Shown here piece after piece: positions 12,033-23,689 of a stretch of DNA of 64,000 nt. The translations under genes were made by a program, and so were the position numbers. Every line of letters starts with the position of its first letter. Position 1 is the stretch's first letter. This DNA is from Bromus sterilis (taxonomy: Eukaryota > Streptophyta > Magnoliopsida > Poales > Poaceae): assembly GCA_950022295.1 (NCBI GenBank), contig OX465596.1:6944001-7008000 (forward strand). Reading direction: 5' to 3'. The notes beneath the pieces are model-generated. The model saw only the letters and a list, made by a program, of their open reading frames with translations, searched no databases and was not told the DNA's origin.

Positions 12033-13256
12033 TTAAGATTTTAATGATGCTCTCGTAGGAATAATAGTTGAAGCACAAAAGAGAGCATAAAGAAGCAAAT
12101 ACCAAACACATTTAAGTCTAACATGCTTCCTATGCAAAGGGATCTTGTAGAGAAATAACTCATTGAAGCATAAAGATATTAGCATAGGAAGGCAAAACAA
12201 GTGCAACTTCAAAACCTTCAACATAAAGAGAGGGAACTTGATATTATTGAAATATCTATAAGAATATGTTCCCTTATCATAATAATTTCCAGTAGTATCA
12301 TGAATAAACTCAACAATATAAGTATCACGTAAAGCATTGTTACCATGATCCACATACAAAAGGGTACTCTTACTCTCCTCATAAACATAATCTTTCTCAT
12401 TGGTAATAGTGGGAGTAGGACTATCATAAACAACTTGAACACTATAGATTAATTGTGTATTAGGAGGATGGTGTTCAACAAGGGAGTAATTACCTCCATG
12501 ATTATGACAAGTTTCATAAGGATAATTTCTCCTTATGTCATAGGTACCTTGAAAATCACTATAGATAGGAGTTATAACATCATCATAGTAGAGAAGAGCA
12601 TTATCATTGCTAGCAACTATATTTGTAAACATGATGTCTTTATTCTTACTAGCAAAAGAATTATCAATTATCACATCACTAATGGTTAAAGGACTTGCAA
12701 TCCTATCATCCCCAAGCTTAGAGCTTTCCATATCATCACTCTCAGAGTTGGTACCAAAAAGATTTTCAAGGTCATAAGTAGCATTATCATCATTTTCCCA
12801 ATCACAAAAAGTAACATGCATATCATAATAAAAATCATCTTCAATAGTACCTACAGACTTATCTTCAAGATAATAATGAATGCAATCAAGCTCACCATCC
12901 TCCATAAATTTATGTCCGTTAGGATAAAAATCGATGCGAGGAATATGCTCAGGCCAGGTTGTTACCCATTCTTCTTCCTTCTTGCTCCTCTTCCTTCTCC
13001 TCTTCTTTTTCTTCTTCTTCACCTTAGGAAGGAGTGGTTGGAGAGAAAGCTTCTCCACATATCCTGGTTTATCATTAGAAACAATAGGGGAAACTTGGGA
13101 GAAACTCACCTTTTTATTAGTAGAAACATAAGAGACATTTTTATACTTTGGTAAAGTTCCCTCCTTTCTAATATTTTTTATGTAATCATTATCATGGCAA
13201 TTAACAACACAATAGAGATGGCAATTATTCCCAATGGCACACCGAACGCGCTCCAA
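12033..13256 (-). CDS. Third ORF of Athila-like element B2, possibly env-like
   Basis: A 407-residue open frame without stops lies just before the 3' untranslated region of B2, where Athila-group elements carry an extra ORF after pol. Visible features: a lysine/arginine block at about residues 80-92, an acidic aromatic-rich middle, and two hydrophobic stretches near the C-terminus (around FPLFMLKVLKLHLF and VWYLLLYALFCAS) that could span a membrane. This fits an env-like ORF by position and topology only. I see no homology that proves it. The first residues cross the junction to element B at about 13240, so the true N-terminus is lost. Confidence 0.45.
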   Translation of the reverse strand: MERVRCAIGNNCHLYCVVNCHDNDYIKNIRKEGTLPKYKNVSYVSTNKKVSFSQVSPIVSNDKPGYVEKLSLQPLLPKVKKKKKKRRRKRSKKEEEWVTTWPEHIPRIDFYPNGHKFMEDGELDCIHYYLEDKSVGTIEDDFYYDMHVTFCDWENDDNATYDLENLFGTNSESDDMESSKLGDDRIASPLTISDVIIDNSFASKNKDIMFTNIVASNDNALLYYDDVITPIYSDFQGTYDIRRNYPYETCHNHGGNYSLVEHHPPNTQLIYSVQVVYDSPTPTITNEKDYVYEESKSTLLYVDHGNNALRDTYIVEFIHDTTGNYYDKGTYSYRYFNNIKFPLFMLKVLKLHLFCLPMLISLCFNELFLYKIPLHRKHVRLKCVWYLLLYALFCASTIIPTRASLKS

Positions 13257-13406
13257 CAGGTAGGAAGGTAAATTCTGTCGAGGAAATTACCTCCCTCAAT
13301 GAAAAAGTTGACTTAGTTATGTCTCTACTTACCAAGCAACCCTCTATTGATCCTCATGATGTTTCTTTAAATTCTTTGGTTGCTCAAGAACAAGTAGATG
13401 TGAACT
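13243..13406 (+). pseudogene. Element B gag fragment between nested insertions
   Basis: The frame reads ...VNSVEEITSLNEKVDLVMSL... and continues without a break across the solo LTR into 16285 (…QVDVN|FIARNNFNNN…) once the LTR and one copy of GAACT are removed. This shows that the 2.87-kb LTR was inserted inside a gag gene. Confidence 0.6.
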
Positions 13407-16279
13407 TGTAACATCCCAATTTTCTAAATTTGGATGTTAATAGATCATCTTATGCATCTCATGCTGCTTCCTCATTTTTCTGGAGTTTTAAAATATTTTT
13501 AAACATTTTTCAACACATGGCAGTTCGCTGGAGAGGATATAAAAGGACCTATCCCCATTTTCAATTTGTTGAAAAATGGTTTAAAATATTTTTAGAAGAC
13601 TTTTTAATTTTACTTTGGAGTTATAAATATTTTCTAAAATTAATTTTGGAATTTATTTATGCTCTGAAAAAGTTTTTAAATTGATTTTCGGAGTTTTCGG
13701 TATTTTTAAAATGCCAGAAAAGTATTTAAAAATATTTAAAAATAGGTTGCAAAGTTTTCACTTTATTTTATTATTTTGGTCAAGCCAAAAATTCAATTTT
13801 ATTGTTTTAAAAATATTGGCGAAGACGGAATTTTAAAATAAATTTCCGTGATTTTTCTAATATTGTTTTGGGCCTAATGGGCCTGGTCTATTTTTTTTTC
13901 AGCAGACCGAATTTGTTTTTATTTCGGATTTACAAAAAAAAGGAATTAGGGGCTGGCTATAAATAGCCCCGATTAGGGCTAAGTTTATTTTCGCCAGCGT
14001 TTAAGGTTTAGACTAATCTAATCCGCGGGACCCGCCGCCGCCGATGTCATCGCCGGAATTTCGCCGGAATTTCGTCGGAGCATCGCCGGAGTGCGTTTTT
14101 TTTTGCGTTTTCGAGGTATTCTTCGCGAAGCCCCGCCGTGTGTCGCCGTCCCGTGCCTCGCCGGAGCCACCCCGCGCCCTAGCCGCCGCGCCGCCGCCCC
14201 TGGTCGCCGCCGCCGCCACGGCCGGCCGGCCGGAGTCCGAGCCGCCCTGGCCGCCATGGCCCGTGCGCCGCCCCCTGGCCCGTGCGCCGCCGCCTGCCTC
14301 GCCGCCTGGCCGCGGAGCCCGCGCGCGCCGGCCGCCGCCGCCCTCGCCGGCCGGAGCCGGAGCGCTCCTGACCGGAGCCGCCGCTCGTAGCCGCAGCCAT
14401 GGCTGCCCCGTGCTGTGCAGCCCCGCGTGGAAGAAGAAGACCTGTAGAAAAAAAAGTTTAGAAAACGTTTCAAAAAAAAAATTCCAGATCTGGATCCAAA
14501 ACCGTCCGGGGACCCGATCGCGTTTTTTGTAAAAATTTTATTTTTGTATGTACCCTTTTTGCAGTAGACCCCCCGGTACCCCCGTTTTTCACCCGAAACC
14601 GTTTTCGCGACTACTTTTTAACCGTAACTCGGAATCGAGTGATTCCAGTTGCGTTGCGACCGTGTAGAAATATTCTAGCCAGTAGACCTAGTGTTACAGA
14701 GGTTTGAAGTATTTAAATTTGGATCCCAAACAGATCCAAATTTGAACTTCCGGCCGCCGTAACTTTGTACCGGTGCGGCCGTTTGCGCTGTTTCTTTTTG
14801 CGTTAGTTTTTATTTGACGAGTACTTTAAGTTTAGCTACTGTTAGGCAAGTTTTGCTACTGTTCTTTGAATGTTTACTACTGTTTGATCATTTTTGTATT
14901 GAGCATATGATTGATTGGTGCTATGTTTGATCGTATAGATTGTCCGGAGTGTGCCGCCTCGTATTGTGAGGATTGTGACCGTCAGGACCAGCAAGAAGGC
15001 AAGTGATGCTTTGACCATACTCATACCTATATTTTCTATATGCATTATGTTAAGAAATATCACCCTATTGCATGATAGGTAGTTTATTTTACTGTTGCTG
15101 CAAAACCAGTTAGGATAGCCACATGTTTTGACTTGTCTACCGTAGATCAACCTAGCCGTGTTGTTACTTATTGCTATGCTTTGTAGACGTGGTTGGGTTG
15201 TGAGAATTCATGGAGTTCATGTGAGCTATTTAATAAACTGTGTAGCAACTTTAAAATAAATAGAAATCACTTCTGGACGGGCGGGTTGCATCCCGGTAGT
15301 TGTGCCTTGTCTAAGGACAGTGCCGGGGTTAAATGCACCCAATGGTTGTTTTGGTGGTGAACCGGGTGCGTCATGGTGTCTACCCTATGAACGCAGTGGG
15401 CGCCGTCCAGGCTCAAAAAGATCAGACATGCAATATTACTAGTAGCTTCCGTGTACAGCCACTGGCTATATGGGCTCTGGCTTAGATGAGTAAGTTGTGG
15501 GGAACCTGGCCCTGGTAGCTAGCTGATGTAGATGTGTTGTTAGGTGTACCGGCTACCAAAGGGTGGAGGCAACCTCTTCAGAAAGTCTTTATCTCAATCT
15601 TCGGGTTGAGTCCAGTGGGGAACGTGTACAACCTCTGCAGAGCGTATAAACTGATCATGATTAGCCGTGTCCACGGTTACCGACGAACTTTGAGCAACTA
15701 GTCAGTACTGTTGTTGGATGATCTTGACAGATGAACACTTAATAATAATTTGGTTGGGACAAGAGTAGCATGGGTTGATGTGTGTTTCAGGTAGAATTCA
15801 ACTTAAAATTTTGACTAGTTTAGTTCAGGAGAAAATTGGCTTTCTGCAAAACAAAACCATAAGCCTTTCCTTTGACTTACCCTGCATGTAGTTGTAGGTC
15901 CTTTATATACACTTTTCCGTGTCACTTGCCGTACAAATCAGATGTACTGACCCGTTGTCGGGCTGTAACCTTTTGTGTTGCAGGTTTTTCAGACGATCAG
16001 TAAGGTGCGTTTAGGGGTTGCGAGTCTACCCTCAGCATGTTCGCTTGTGGCTGTTGATGGGACTCCACGTTATTTGCTTTTGCTTCCGCTATATTTATAT
16101 TGAATAAGCTAGCCTTGAGCTATGCAACTTGTTATTTATTTACTCTGGATCATACGTTGTGATAATGATGCACTTGTACTTTGATATACATCTATAATAA
16201 TGTGTGTGCCAGCGAGTTCGATCCAGGGACTGGCACTTGAGCACAGAGACTTCAATTCGGTGTGAATTGGGTCGTTACA
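13407..16279 (+). mobile_element. Solo LTR, 2873 bp, perfect TSD GAACT
   Basis: Starts TGTAACATCCCAATTTT and ends ...TTGGGTCGTTACA; flanked by GAACT at 13402-13406 and 16280-16284. It holds a TATA box (TATAAATA, 13958-13965), then a very GC-rich block (about 14030-14400) that yields long but unconvincing open frames, then a long AT-balanced tail. The inverted ends (TGTAAC/GTTACA) and length fit a large-LTR Gypsy family, but I cannot name it. Strand is by the TATA box. Confidence 0.9.
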
Positions 16280-16284
16280 GAACT

Positions 16285-17477
16285 TTATTGCTAGAAACAA
16301 CTTCAACAACAATGCTTATAGGGGTAATTTTGCTAGCAATCCTAGACCGTTTCCATCCAATTATGGGAACAACAACACTTACCCTAGCAACAAGAACCCC
16401 TCTTCTGAATTAGAAAGCATGCTTAGAGACTTTATCACTACCCAAAAAGCCTTCAACAAAAATGTTGAGGAGAAATTAGCTAAAATAGATAATCTCTCTT
16501 TGAAGGTAGAAAGCTTAGCCCTTGACATTGAGAATAAGGCCACTCCTATTAATGCTATCCAGTTACAAATCAATGAAAACATTAGGATGATGGCTAAACT
16601 TAAAGAAAGATGGGCTAGAGAAAAAGAGGAAGAGGATAGAATTAAGAGTCTTCCTACACACCACACAGTTGCCACTATCCAAATTGTTGAGGACACCCAA
16701 ACTATTAGCACCCAATGCACTCCTGGTCCCATTGGACCTATTAATGGTGATGCTAATACCTCAACCAAAGATGAAGAAACTCCTATGAACATAGAGGGTT
16801 TCAAACAAGTGAGCCTAGACGACACTACTACCACCTTTGATAGTAGTGATATTGATTTTGATAATTGCACCCTCTCAGAAGTTATTAGCTTGCTACACAA
16901 AATGTCTAGAGACCCCCACACTAGCACACTTAATCTTGCCTTCACGGAGCATATCACAAATGCTCTTATCAAAGCTAGGGAGGAGAAGCTTAGAGTAGAA
17001 GCCTCCACACCTAGGAAGCTAGATGATGGTTGGGATCCTATGATCAAAATTAAATTAAATAACTTCTCTTGCTATGCTTTATGTGATGTTGGAGCTAGTA
17101 CCTCCGTTATGCCCAAAAGAATATTTGATATGTTTGAATTGAAACCGCTTGAGCATTGTTCTTTTGGTGTTCGTCTTGTTGATTCTTCCGTAAAGAAACC
17201 TTTGGGGAAGATCGACGATGTTCTTATCATTGTCAATGACAACTATGTTCCCGTTGATTTTATTGTTATGGACATAGAGTGTGAACCTTTATGTCCAATT
17301 ATTTTGGGACGTCATTTTCTTCGCACCGTTGGTGCGGTTATTGACATGAAAGAGGGGAATATAAAATTCCAATTCCCATTCAAAAAGGGGATGGAACACT
17401 TCCCTAGAAATAAAATCAAGTTACCTTTTGAGTTTGTTACTCGGGCTAGTTATTCTCTTTCTCTTGATAAAACTTGA
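16285..17477 (+). pseudogene. Element B gag C-terminus plus retropepsin-like protease
   Basis: The long frame holds a coiled-coil-like gag tail (KVESLALDIENKATPINAIQ), an acidic linker, then a protease segment: MIKIKLNNFSCYALCDVGAST with the D-V-G-A-S site, and the downstream CPIILGRHFLRTVGAVID motif. After the stop at 17475-17477 the sequence passes directly into the 3' untranslated region, so reverse transcriptase, RNase H and integrase are absent. Element B therefore depends on another element for movement. The frame joins the 13243-13406 fragment. Confidence 0.75.
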
Positions 17478-17504
17478 TTCTTTCTTTTGCATTATGCCTA
17501 GCTA

Positions 17505-20201
17505 ATGGCTTTAAAGAAGCGCTTTCGGGAGGCAGCCCGCAATGAATTTAGGTTTTTCTTTTTGCTTTTGTTGTGTCTTGATGATTGTTACTTCTGTAGC
17601 AACATCATTGTATCTTTATTTTTCAACTTTGTGCCAAGTTATAGCCTCTTACGGCAAGGGAAGTAAAAGTTGTGACATGCTGTCCAGAAAACAGATTCTG
17701 TCCTCGTGACCAGAAAAATTCCAGAAAAATCCCAGTTCATCTTTTTGAGCTGAATTTTTTACACAGTATGATCTATACAATTACGAAACTTCCGTATGTT
17801 CTGAGTTTTTTGATTTGAGTTGCAGAAGTGCTCCTAAAAAATTCTTTACTATCTGTTGTTCTGTTTTTCACAGATTCTGCCACGTTTTGTCTCTCCTAAC
17901 TTTTGCAAACCTTAAGCTTGCTTTTTCTTTGCAAAAACTTTTTGGCACTCTTTAGAAACAGTAGCTCTTCAATAATATCTTTATATCCAGTGGAGAAAAA
18001 TTATTTATTAAGGGTACTAACCTCTCTAATCAGCTTATGATGAGTTATGTATGAAGTGAGTTTTCAAGTGTGCGATGGAAGATGATGAAAGAAGATCCAG
18101 GAGTGTCAAGCGCTCAAGCTTGGGGATGCCCCCATGCATCCCCATTAAAAATTCAAGGAGACTCAAGCGTCTAAACTTGGGTATGCCCCCGTGCATCCCC
18201 TTCTCCATCAACAATCATCAGTTCGTCCTTCGTCTCACTATATTTTTATCACTTCATGTGTTATGTGCTATGCTTGGAGCGTCTCGCTCTTAGGTTTTGT
18301 TTTTATTTTCTTTAGATTTGCTTGCTGTTCATAACAAGTTAGATCCCTTCTTGCTTTGTGTGGGAGAGAAACACGCTCCACTTTCAAAATTTAGAACACA
18401 TCATAGGATTTTTCCTGCTTATCTTTTAGCTGTTGTGTGTTCTTTATCTTTTCATAGCTACTGCCATGTTTAATTTTAGTCTTAGTTTGTCTTAGCAAGA
18501 GCCTTGGCTTTTGTTTAGTTTGTTGCTGGAACTCTTTTTAGTTTTCATGTTTATCTTGTTAAAGAGAGTTGGTTGTTGCACTGAGTTGTGTCCTGTTTTG
18601 AGAAGTAGGTATTTAAGGTTGCTATTTAATTCTAGTAGTACCTTGCAATAGTTTTGAGGTATTGCTATGAGTAATGTTTGAACTTTTGGTGTCAAGAGCT
18701 CTTGCCTATTAGTGATAGGTGTCGTATTTTGGGCAATCCGTTTTTATTTTGAAAACCTACAAAACTAGTTGAGAACTCTAGCTACTAGATGGATCACTAC
18801 TCTTCTGAGGAGTCGAATATCAGAGAACACTCACGTACCATGAGTCGAGGATGCGCAAGGATAACCAAACCCCATTACACTCCTCCTCGGGGTACTTGTC
18901 TCTTTGTGAACCTCCTCACTAGATTGAGAGTTACCGATAATAAGTGCATGAGTTCTTCGGACTAATGGAAGTATTGAAAGTTGACACTTCCACCTTCCCA
19001 TATTTTGCTAGCCTTTCACGTGTCGTGCATTGCCTTCTTCTCACTCCGAGAGTTGGTGTCCACCTTCGCCGGTACATCCAAACCCTTGGCATGATACGCT
19101 CTGTCATCATAAGCCTACTTATATCTTTCCTCAAAACAGCCACCATACCTACCTATCAAGGCATTTCCATAGCCTTTCCGAGTTATATTCCCATGCAACA
19201 TCCACCTCTTCATGACTTGATCTTCATGTCTTACATGTTCCTACTACACTGGTAGAAGCATACATTGCATACATCATGATAGTTACATCTTCTTTATGAT
19301 TTTGAGTACCTTGTAAAGTGTGAAAGATTTCCTTTACCTTCTTGTAAAATAGGGTGTTGCCCTTAAGCGAGGAAAAGATCCCGAAGAGGACACATTAAAA
19401 GATCCCAAAGAGGACAAAAGAGAGTTAAATAGAAAGATCCATTGAGGCCACAAAAAAATACAAAAAAAATAGAAAAAGAGAAAAAGAAATACAAAGAGAG
19501 AAAGGGGCAAACACTACTATTCTTTTGAGAGATCCACACTAGTACTCCCTGTATATCCTTGTACTCCATAGAGATGATCTTTTTACATATAGTTTGGAGA
19601 GCTTCTTAGCTCATATGTGCACTCGTTGCATGGCAATCCCTACTCCTCACATCATATATATCATATGGCATCTCTTGCCTATGATTGTCCTCATTGATGT
19701 GAGCCCTTCTCATCCTTTTTGTCTTCCTCCTTCACCATATTCTCTCTTTGCCATCCTAAGTGTCAACTTTCGTGCTTACGCTCATCCATTGCATGAGTGC
19801 TCAAAATATCGAAAAGGAGTGGATCAAATTGACTTGTACCTGGCTAGTGGTCTGGGGACGAGTCAAGATAAGATTCCAAAGAAGACCAAGTGTGACACTT
19901 TAGTAGATTGAGTTCTCAACAAAAATACTTTTTTCTCGTATTCCCTACCCCCTTTCTTGCACACAAACACCATTTGGAGACATTCGAGTCACGGATAGCG
20001 AGAGCTCTTGCACCTAATGTTCTTTTGTTACTTGTTTCAATGATAATATAGACTCTTGCATGTTATGACTTGAATTGAATCTCTAACCTTGATTGCTTTA
20101 CTTTTCAAAGTCCTTTTATGGTTGCTAGCATGTCACCACAGAAATTATGCTTGTTATCATTTACCTACTCGAGGACGAGCAGGAATTAAGCTTGGGGATG
20201 T
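17505..20201 (+). repeat. 3' untranslated region of element B; right arm of the inverted repeat
   Basis: Non-coding stretch from the GCTTTCGGGAGGCAGCCC post-coding motif to the right LTR. It is an inverted copy of 9207-12050. It ends with a polypurine tract, AAGCTTGGGGATG (20189-20200 or so), next to the LTR start at 20202. Short open frames here (for example 18075-18293) have mirror copies in the other arm and are not genes. Confidence 0.85.
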
Positions 20202-21821
20202 TGATACGTCCAAAACGTATCTATAATTTTTGCTCGTTCCATGCATGTTTTGTGTGATATTGCTATGTTCTAGATACACTTTCATACATTTTTGATCATA
20301 TTTGGACTAACCTATTAACTCAGTGCACCCCAGTGCCAGTTCCTGTTTTCTGCTGTTTTTCTATTTCAGTTTTCCCCCATATAAAAAGTGCCAAAAAAAT
20401 TTGAGAAAATTCAGATAAAAAATCAGCGTGATGGAAGCTTCGAGAAAAGCCCGGGAGGGGCCAGAGGGGGCCCAAGGGGGGCAGGCGGCCACCAGGCGCG
20501 GCCCCACCCCTGGCCGCGCCAGGGGGGCGCCTGGGGCCCCTGGCCCACCTCTGGCTGCCCCCTTTCGCCTATATATCCCCCGTCACGGGAAAACTCCAGA
20601 AGAGGAACCCTATTCCGCGAACTCGCCTCTGTTCCGCCGCCGCCGCGCTTCCAAGATCGGGAGCACCAGAAGACCTCTTCCCGGCACCCTGCCGGAGGGA
20701 GGATTGACCTCCGGGAGTCTCCTCTCCACCATGGATGCTCCCCGGATGCCCCGTGAGTAGTTCTTCTTGGACCATGGGTCCGTGATCAGTAGCTATGTGA
20801 TGTTCTCCTCCCCTCTTTGATCTTCATTGTTTAGACCTCGTGAGCTGCCCTACATGATCGAGGCACCTTTGTAATATTTCTGCAATTGCTATGTTGAGTT
20901 TGATCGGATCTGATGGATTATGAGATTATGTTCAGATTGTGATAGAGTAATATATTTGGTCTTGATCTTTTATATTTTTGTTCCTAAGTAATTCTTGCAT
21001 GTTCTCCGTTGCTGTTTATTGCTTTGGCCAAGTAGTAGGTAGTGACTCCAAGAGGGAGCGTTGTGCTAGATTGTGGGTTCATGCCTCCCTGATGACACGC
21101 TTGAGTGACAGAAACATGAGTCTAGGGGATGTGTTGTTGCCACAAGGGGGAAAACAACGGTGCTTGTGACCGCGGTCACAAGGATTGTTTACTTTACGCA
21201 AAGTTCTTTTATTGTAGTTGTCTGTTGCTTTGGGTTTACACTTTGGGTGGGGCTCGCAACTTAATATCAGCGAGATATTCTGGATAGATATCTCAAGGTG
21301 GATGATTAGTAGTAGATGCAGATGGATTTTGGTCTACTTATTTTGGCGTACTGCCCGTGCTTTTGAACCTCTTCCTTTCTTTTGTAGCATAGTTAGCATT
21401 GCGGTGCGTTCATAATCCTGTCAATTGCCTTTCTGTAATTTATTTACCTCGCATAGCAGTTTTATCGTCTTTTGGGAGAGAGACATCACTAGCGAACATC
21501 ACGTATCCCGATCCATATCCTTATTACTGTTTCAAGCTATCTTTACTTTTCTGCTTTTACTCGCTATCATTATCACTTGTGTTTTACCCTTTGTGAACAA
21601 CAAGACCGGAGAGATTGACAACCTCTCTGAACTTCGTTGGGAACAAAGTTATCTGTGTCTGTGTGCAGGTCCACGTCAGTCGCGCCGCTGACACCTACTT
21701 ATCATATCCGGAGTCCTTCGGGAGACAAACCTTGGTATCCTCAACGAGGGAAACTCACTGCTAAACTGCATCACGTCTTCCACTTGGGGCTCACCAACGA
21801 AGGGCGGGAAGCCGCTAAGCA
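20202..21821 (+). mobile_element. Right LTR of Gypsy element B, 1620 bp
   Basis: Same ends as the left LTR (TGATACGTCC ... GCTAAGCA). Followed by the target duplication AATGT at 21822-21826, then the continuation of the family-A solo LTR. Confidence 0.92.
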
Positions 21822-21826
21822 AATGT

Positions 21827-22653
21827 TATTGAGTTTTGTTGGAGAAATATTATTGTGTTCAGATTGTTTATCATCTATTTATCCCCACTGATCATGATCT
21901 CTTTTATGTCTTGTGAGTAGTTACTTTAGTTCTTGAGGACATGGGAGAAGTCTAGTTGTTAGTAGTCATATGATGTTGAAGTAATATGTGTTGGTTGATA
22001 TTTAAGTTGTGTTGTTATTTTCCTAGTGGTGTTGTGTGAATCGAACACTCAACACTTCGCCTTATCAAGGACCTAGGGGAATACATTGTGTACAAAGAAT
22101 GCTTACGGTGGGTTGCCGGAGTGACAGAAACCTAAACCCCAGTTCGCACGCTTTTGCACAAGGGAACAATGGATCACCGATCGTATTGCTATGGTTAGGC
22201 TTTTGCCTTAATTACTACCTTGTATTTGCGGATGCTTGCAAGGTGTTTAATCATAAGAGTACACTTATCTTAGTCTAGAGGGTGTACTAGCATAGATCCA
22301 CCCACTCAACACTTATCAACACAGCACATAATACCGATACGGAATATGGCGAAAGCACATGACCATCTCTCCCGTGTGTCCTCAAGAACACTTTATCCTT
22401 TATAAGTTCAGTTGCTAGGCCTCTCCTTTGCTCAGAAAGGATTGGGCCACTCTTTACTCTCCAGTATCTTTTACTTTGCTCGCTTTTATTATCCTGTTGC
22501 TTATACCAAGAAAACCCCTAAAAAGTATTCTTTCAGTGCTTGCAGTTATCTCCTTACCAAAGTCACTTGCTACTACCTTCTGCTCCTCGTTGGGTTCGAC
22601 ACTCTTGCTTATCGAAAACACTGCAATAGATCCCTCTAAGTTGAGGGTCATCA
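21827..22653 (+). mobile_element. Solo LTR of Gypsy family A, right part
   Basis: Continues from 5883 in the same homology and ends ...TTGAGGGTCATCA at 22653. The TSD TTCAT follows at 22654-22658, matching 5188-5192 exactly, and the 118-bp repeat resumes at once. Confidence 0.9.
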
Positions 22654-22775
22654 TTCATCAACACTCACATTTTTGGCTAATTCTCACCCGTTTCATGGGC
22701 TATTACTCACTATTTTGGGGTCTCAAAACAATTTCCACGATTGATGAACCTTGGTGTTTAATTTTTACATAGTTG
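22654..22775 (+). repeat. 118-bp satellite-like repeat, continuation
   Basis: After the TSD the sequence CAACACTCAC..GGGCTATTACTCAC..GGGGTCTC continues the third monomer, aligning to 5074-5181. From about 22776 to 22971 no repeat or gene is recognised. Confidence 0.65.
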
Positions 22776-22971
22776 TTGATGCTTTCCGGTGCCAAGTCTG
22801 TCATGTGAACATCCATTCACACTAAACTATAAAAATTAGAATGACATGTGTAAGAATAAAGCAACCCGAATGCAAAATTAGTACCTCTTTTGAAAATGCA
22901 AACATAAAACTGCAACTAAGAAAATTCAATTAACCTTAGAACATAATTTATCACCTAAAAAAAGTAGAAGT

Positions 22972-23440
22972 TGTTGTGAAACTACGTTGTTCAACACTTG
23001 CTTTCAATCACCACATACACAAGGGCACAATCACAAGAACACAAGAGAGACACCATATATAGAGAGAAAGTTGAGAGCTCTTTATTATTGTATCTTGTAG
23101 TACAAATCTGATCATGTCATGTGTGTCTAGCTCTTCTCTCATGCCTTCTATTTATAGCCTCACTAGGGAGGGCATTTTAGGTATATAGCCCACAAAAATC
23201 TGATCGCTTTGGCTTGCCATGGAAGGAACTAGTTTGGCTTGCCATGGAAGGAAGCTTGCCATGGAAGGAACTAGTTTGGCTTGCCATGGAAGGAACTAGT
23301 TTGGCTTGTCATGGAAGAAAGCTTGCCATGGAAGGAACTAGTTTGGCTTGCCTAGTAAGGAGCATGGTTCCTTCCCATGGAAGGAAGCTAGCAAGCTTAA
23401 TCTTTGGCCTCCAAAGATAAGGATCAGATATTTCGTAACA
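22972..23440 (-). repeat. 3' LTR of the Copia element, 469 bp
   Basis: Same sequence as the 29201-29770 LTR except that its internal minisatellite (about 23214-23345) is shorter. Four copies of GGAACTAGTTTGGCTTG are seen against six in the partner. Confidence 0.9.
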
Positions 23441-23689
23441 CTCCCCCTTGGGCTTATACCGCGGAATGCACATGCCTCGTTAAAACTCCTCCCAAAAACC
23501 CAGTGGGAAAAAAAGGGATCGGAGAAAGAGTACATGGCACACGCAAGCTATGTTACACTTGTTGCCTCGTTAAAAACCTTGCGTGATAAAACCCAGTGGG
23601 AAAAAGTCACCAAGGAAAAAAGAGTAGAACAACTTATCTTCAGGATTAGTTTTGATCTTTGGGATCAATATGAGTTTTGAGATCTCATA

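Noticed and set aside
14044..14532. 162-codon plus-strand open frame in GC-rich DNA
   Set aside because: It lies wholly in the solo LTR. Other frames and the reverse strand are equally open, and the alanine/proline/arginine content follows from the base composition.
18075..20000. Short frames in the 3' region of element B
   Set aside because: Their mirrored copies in the inverted arm carry different stops, as expected for non-coding sequence.
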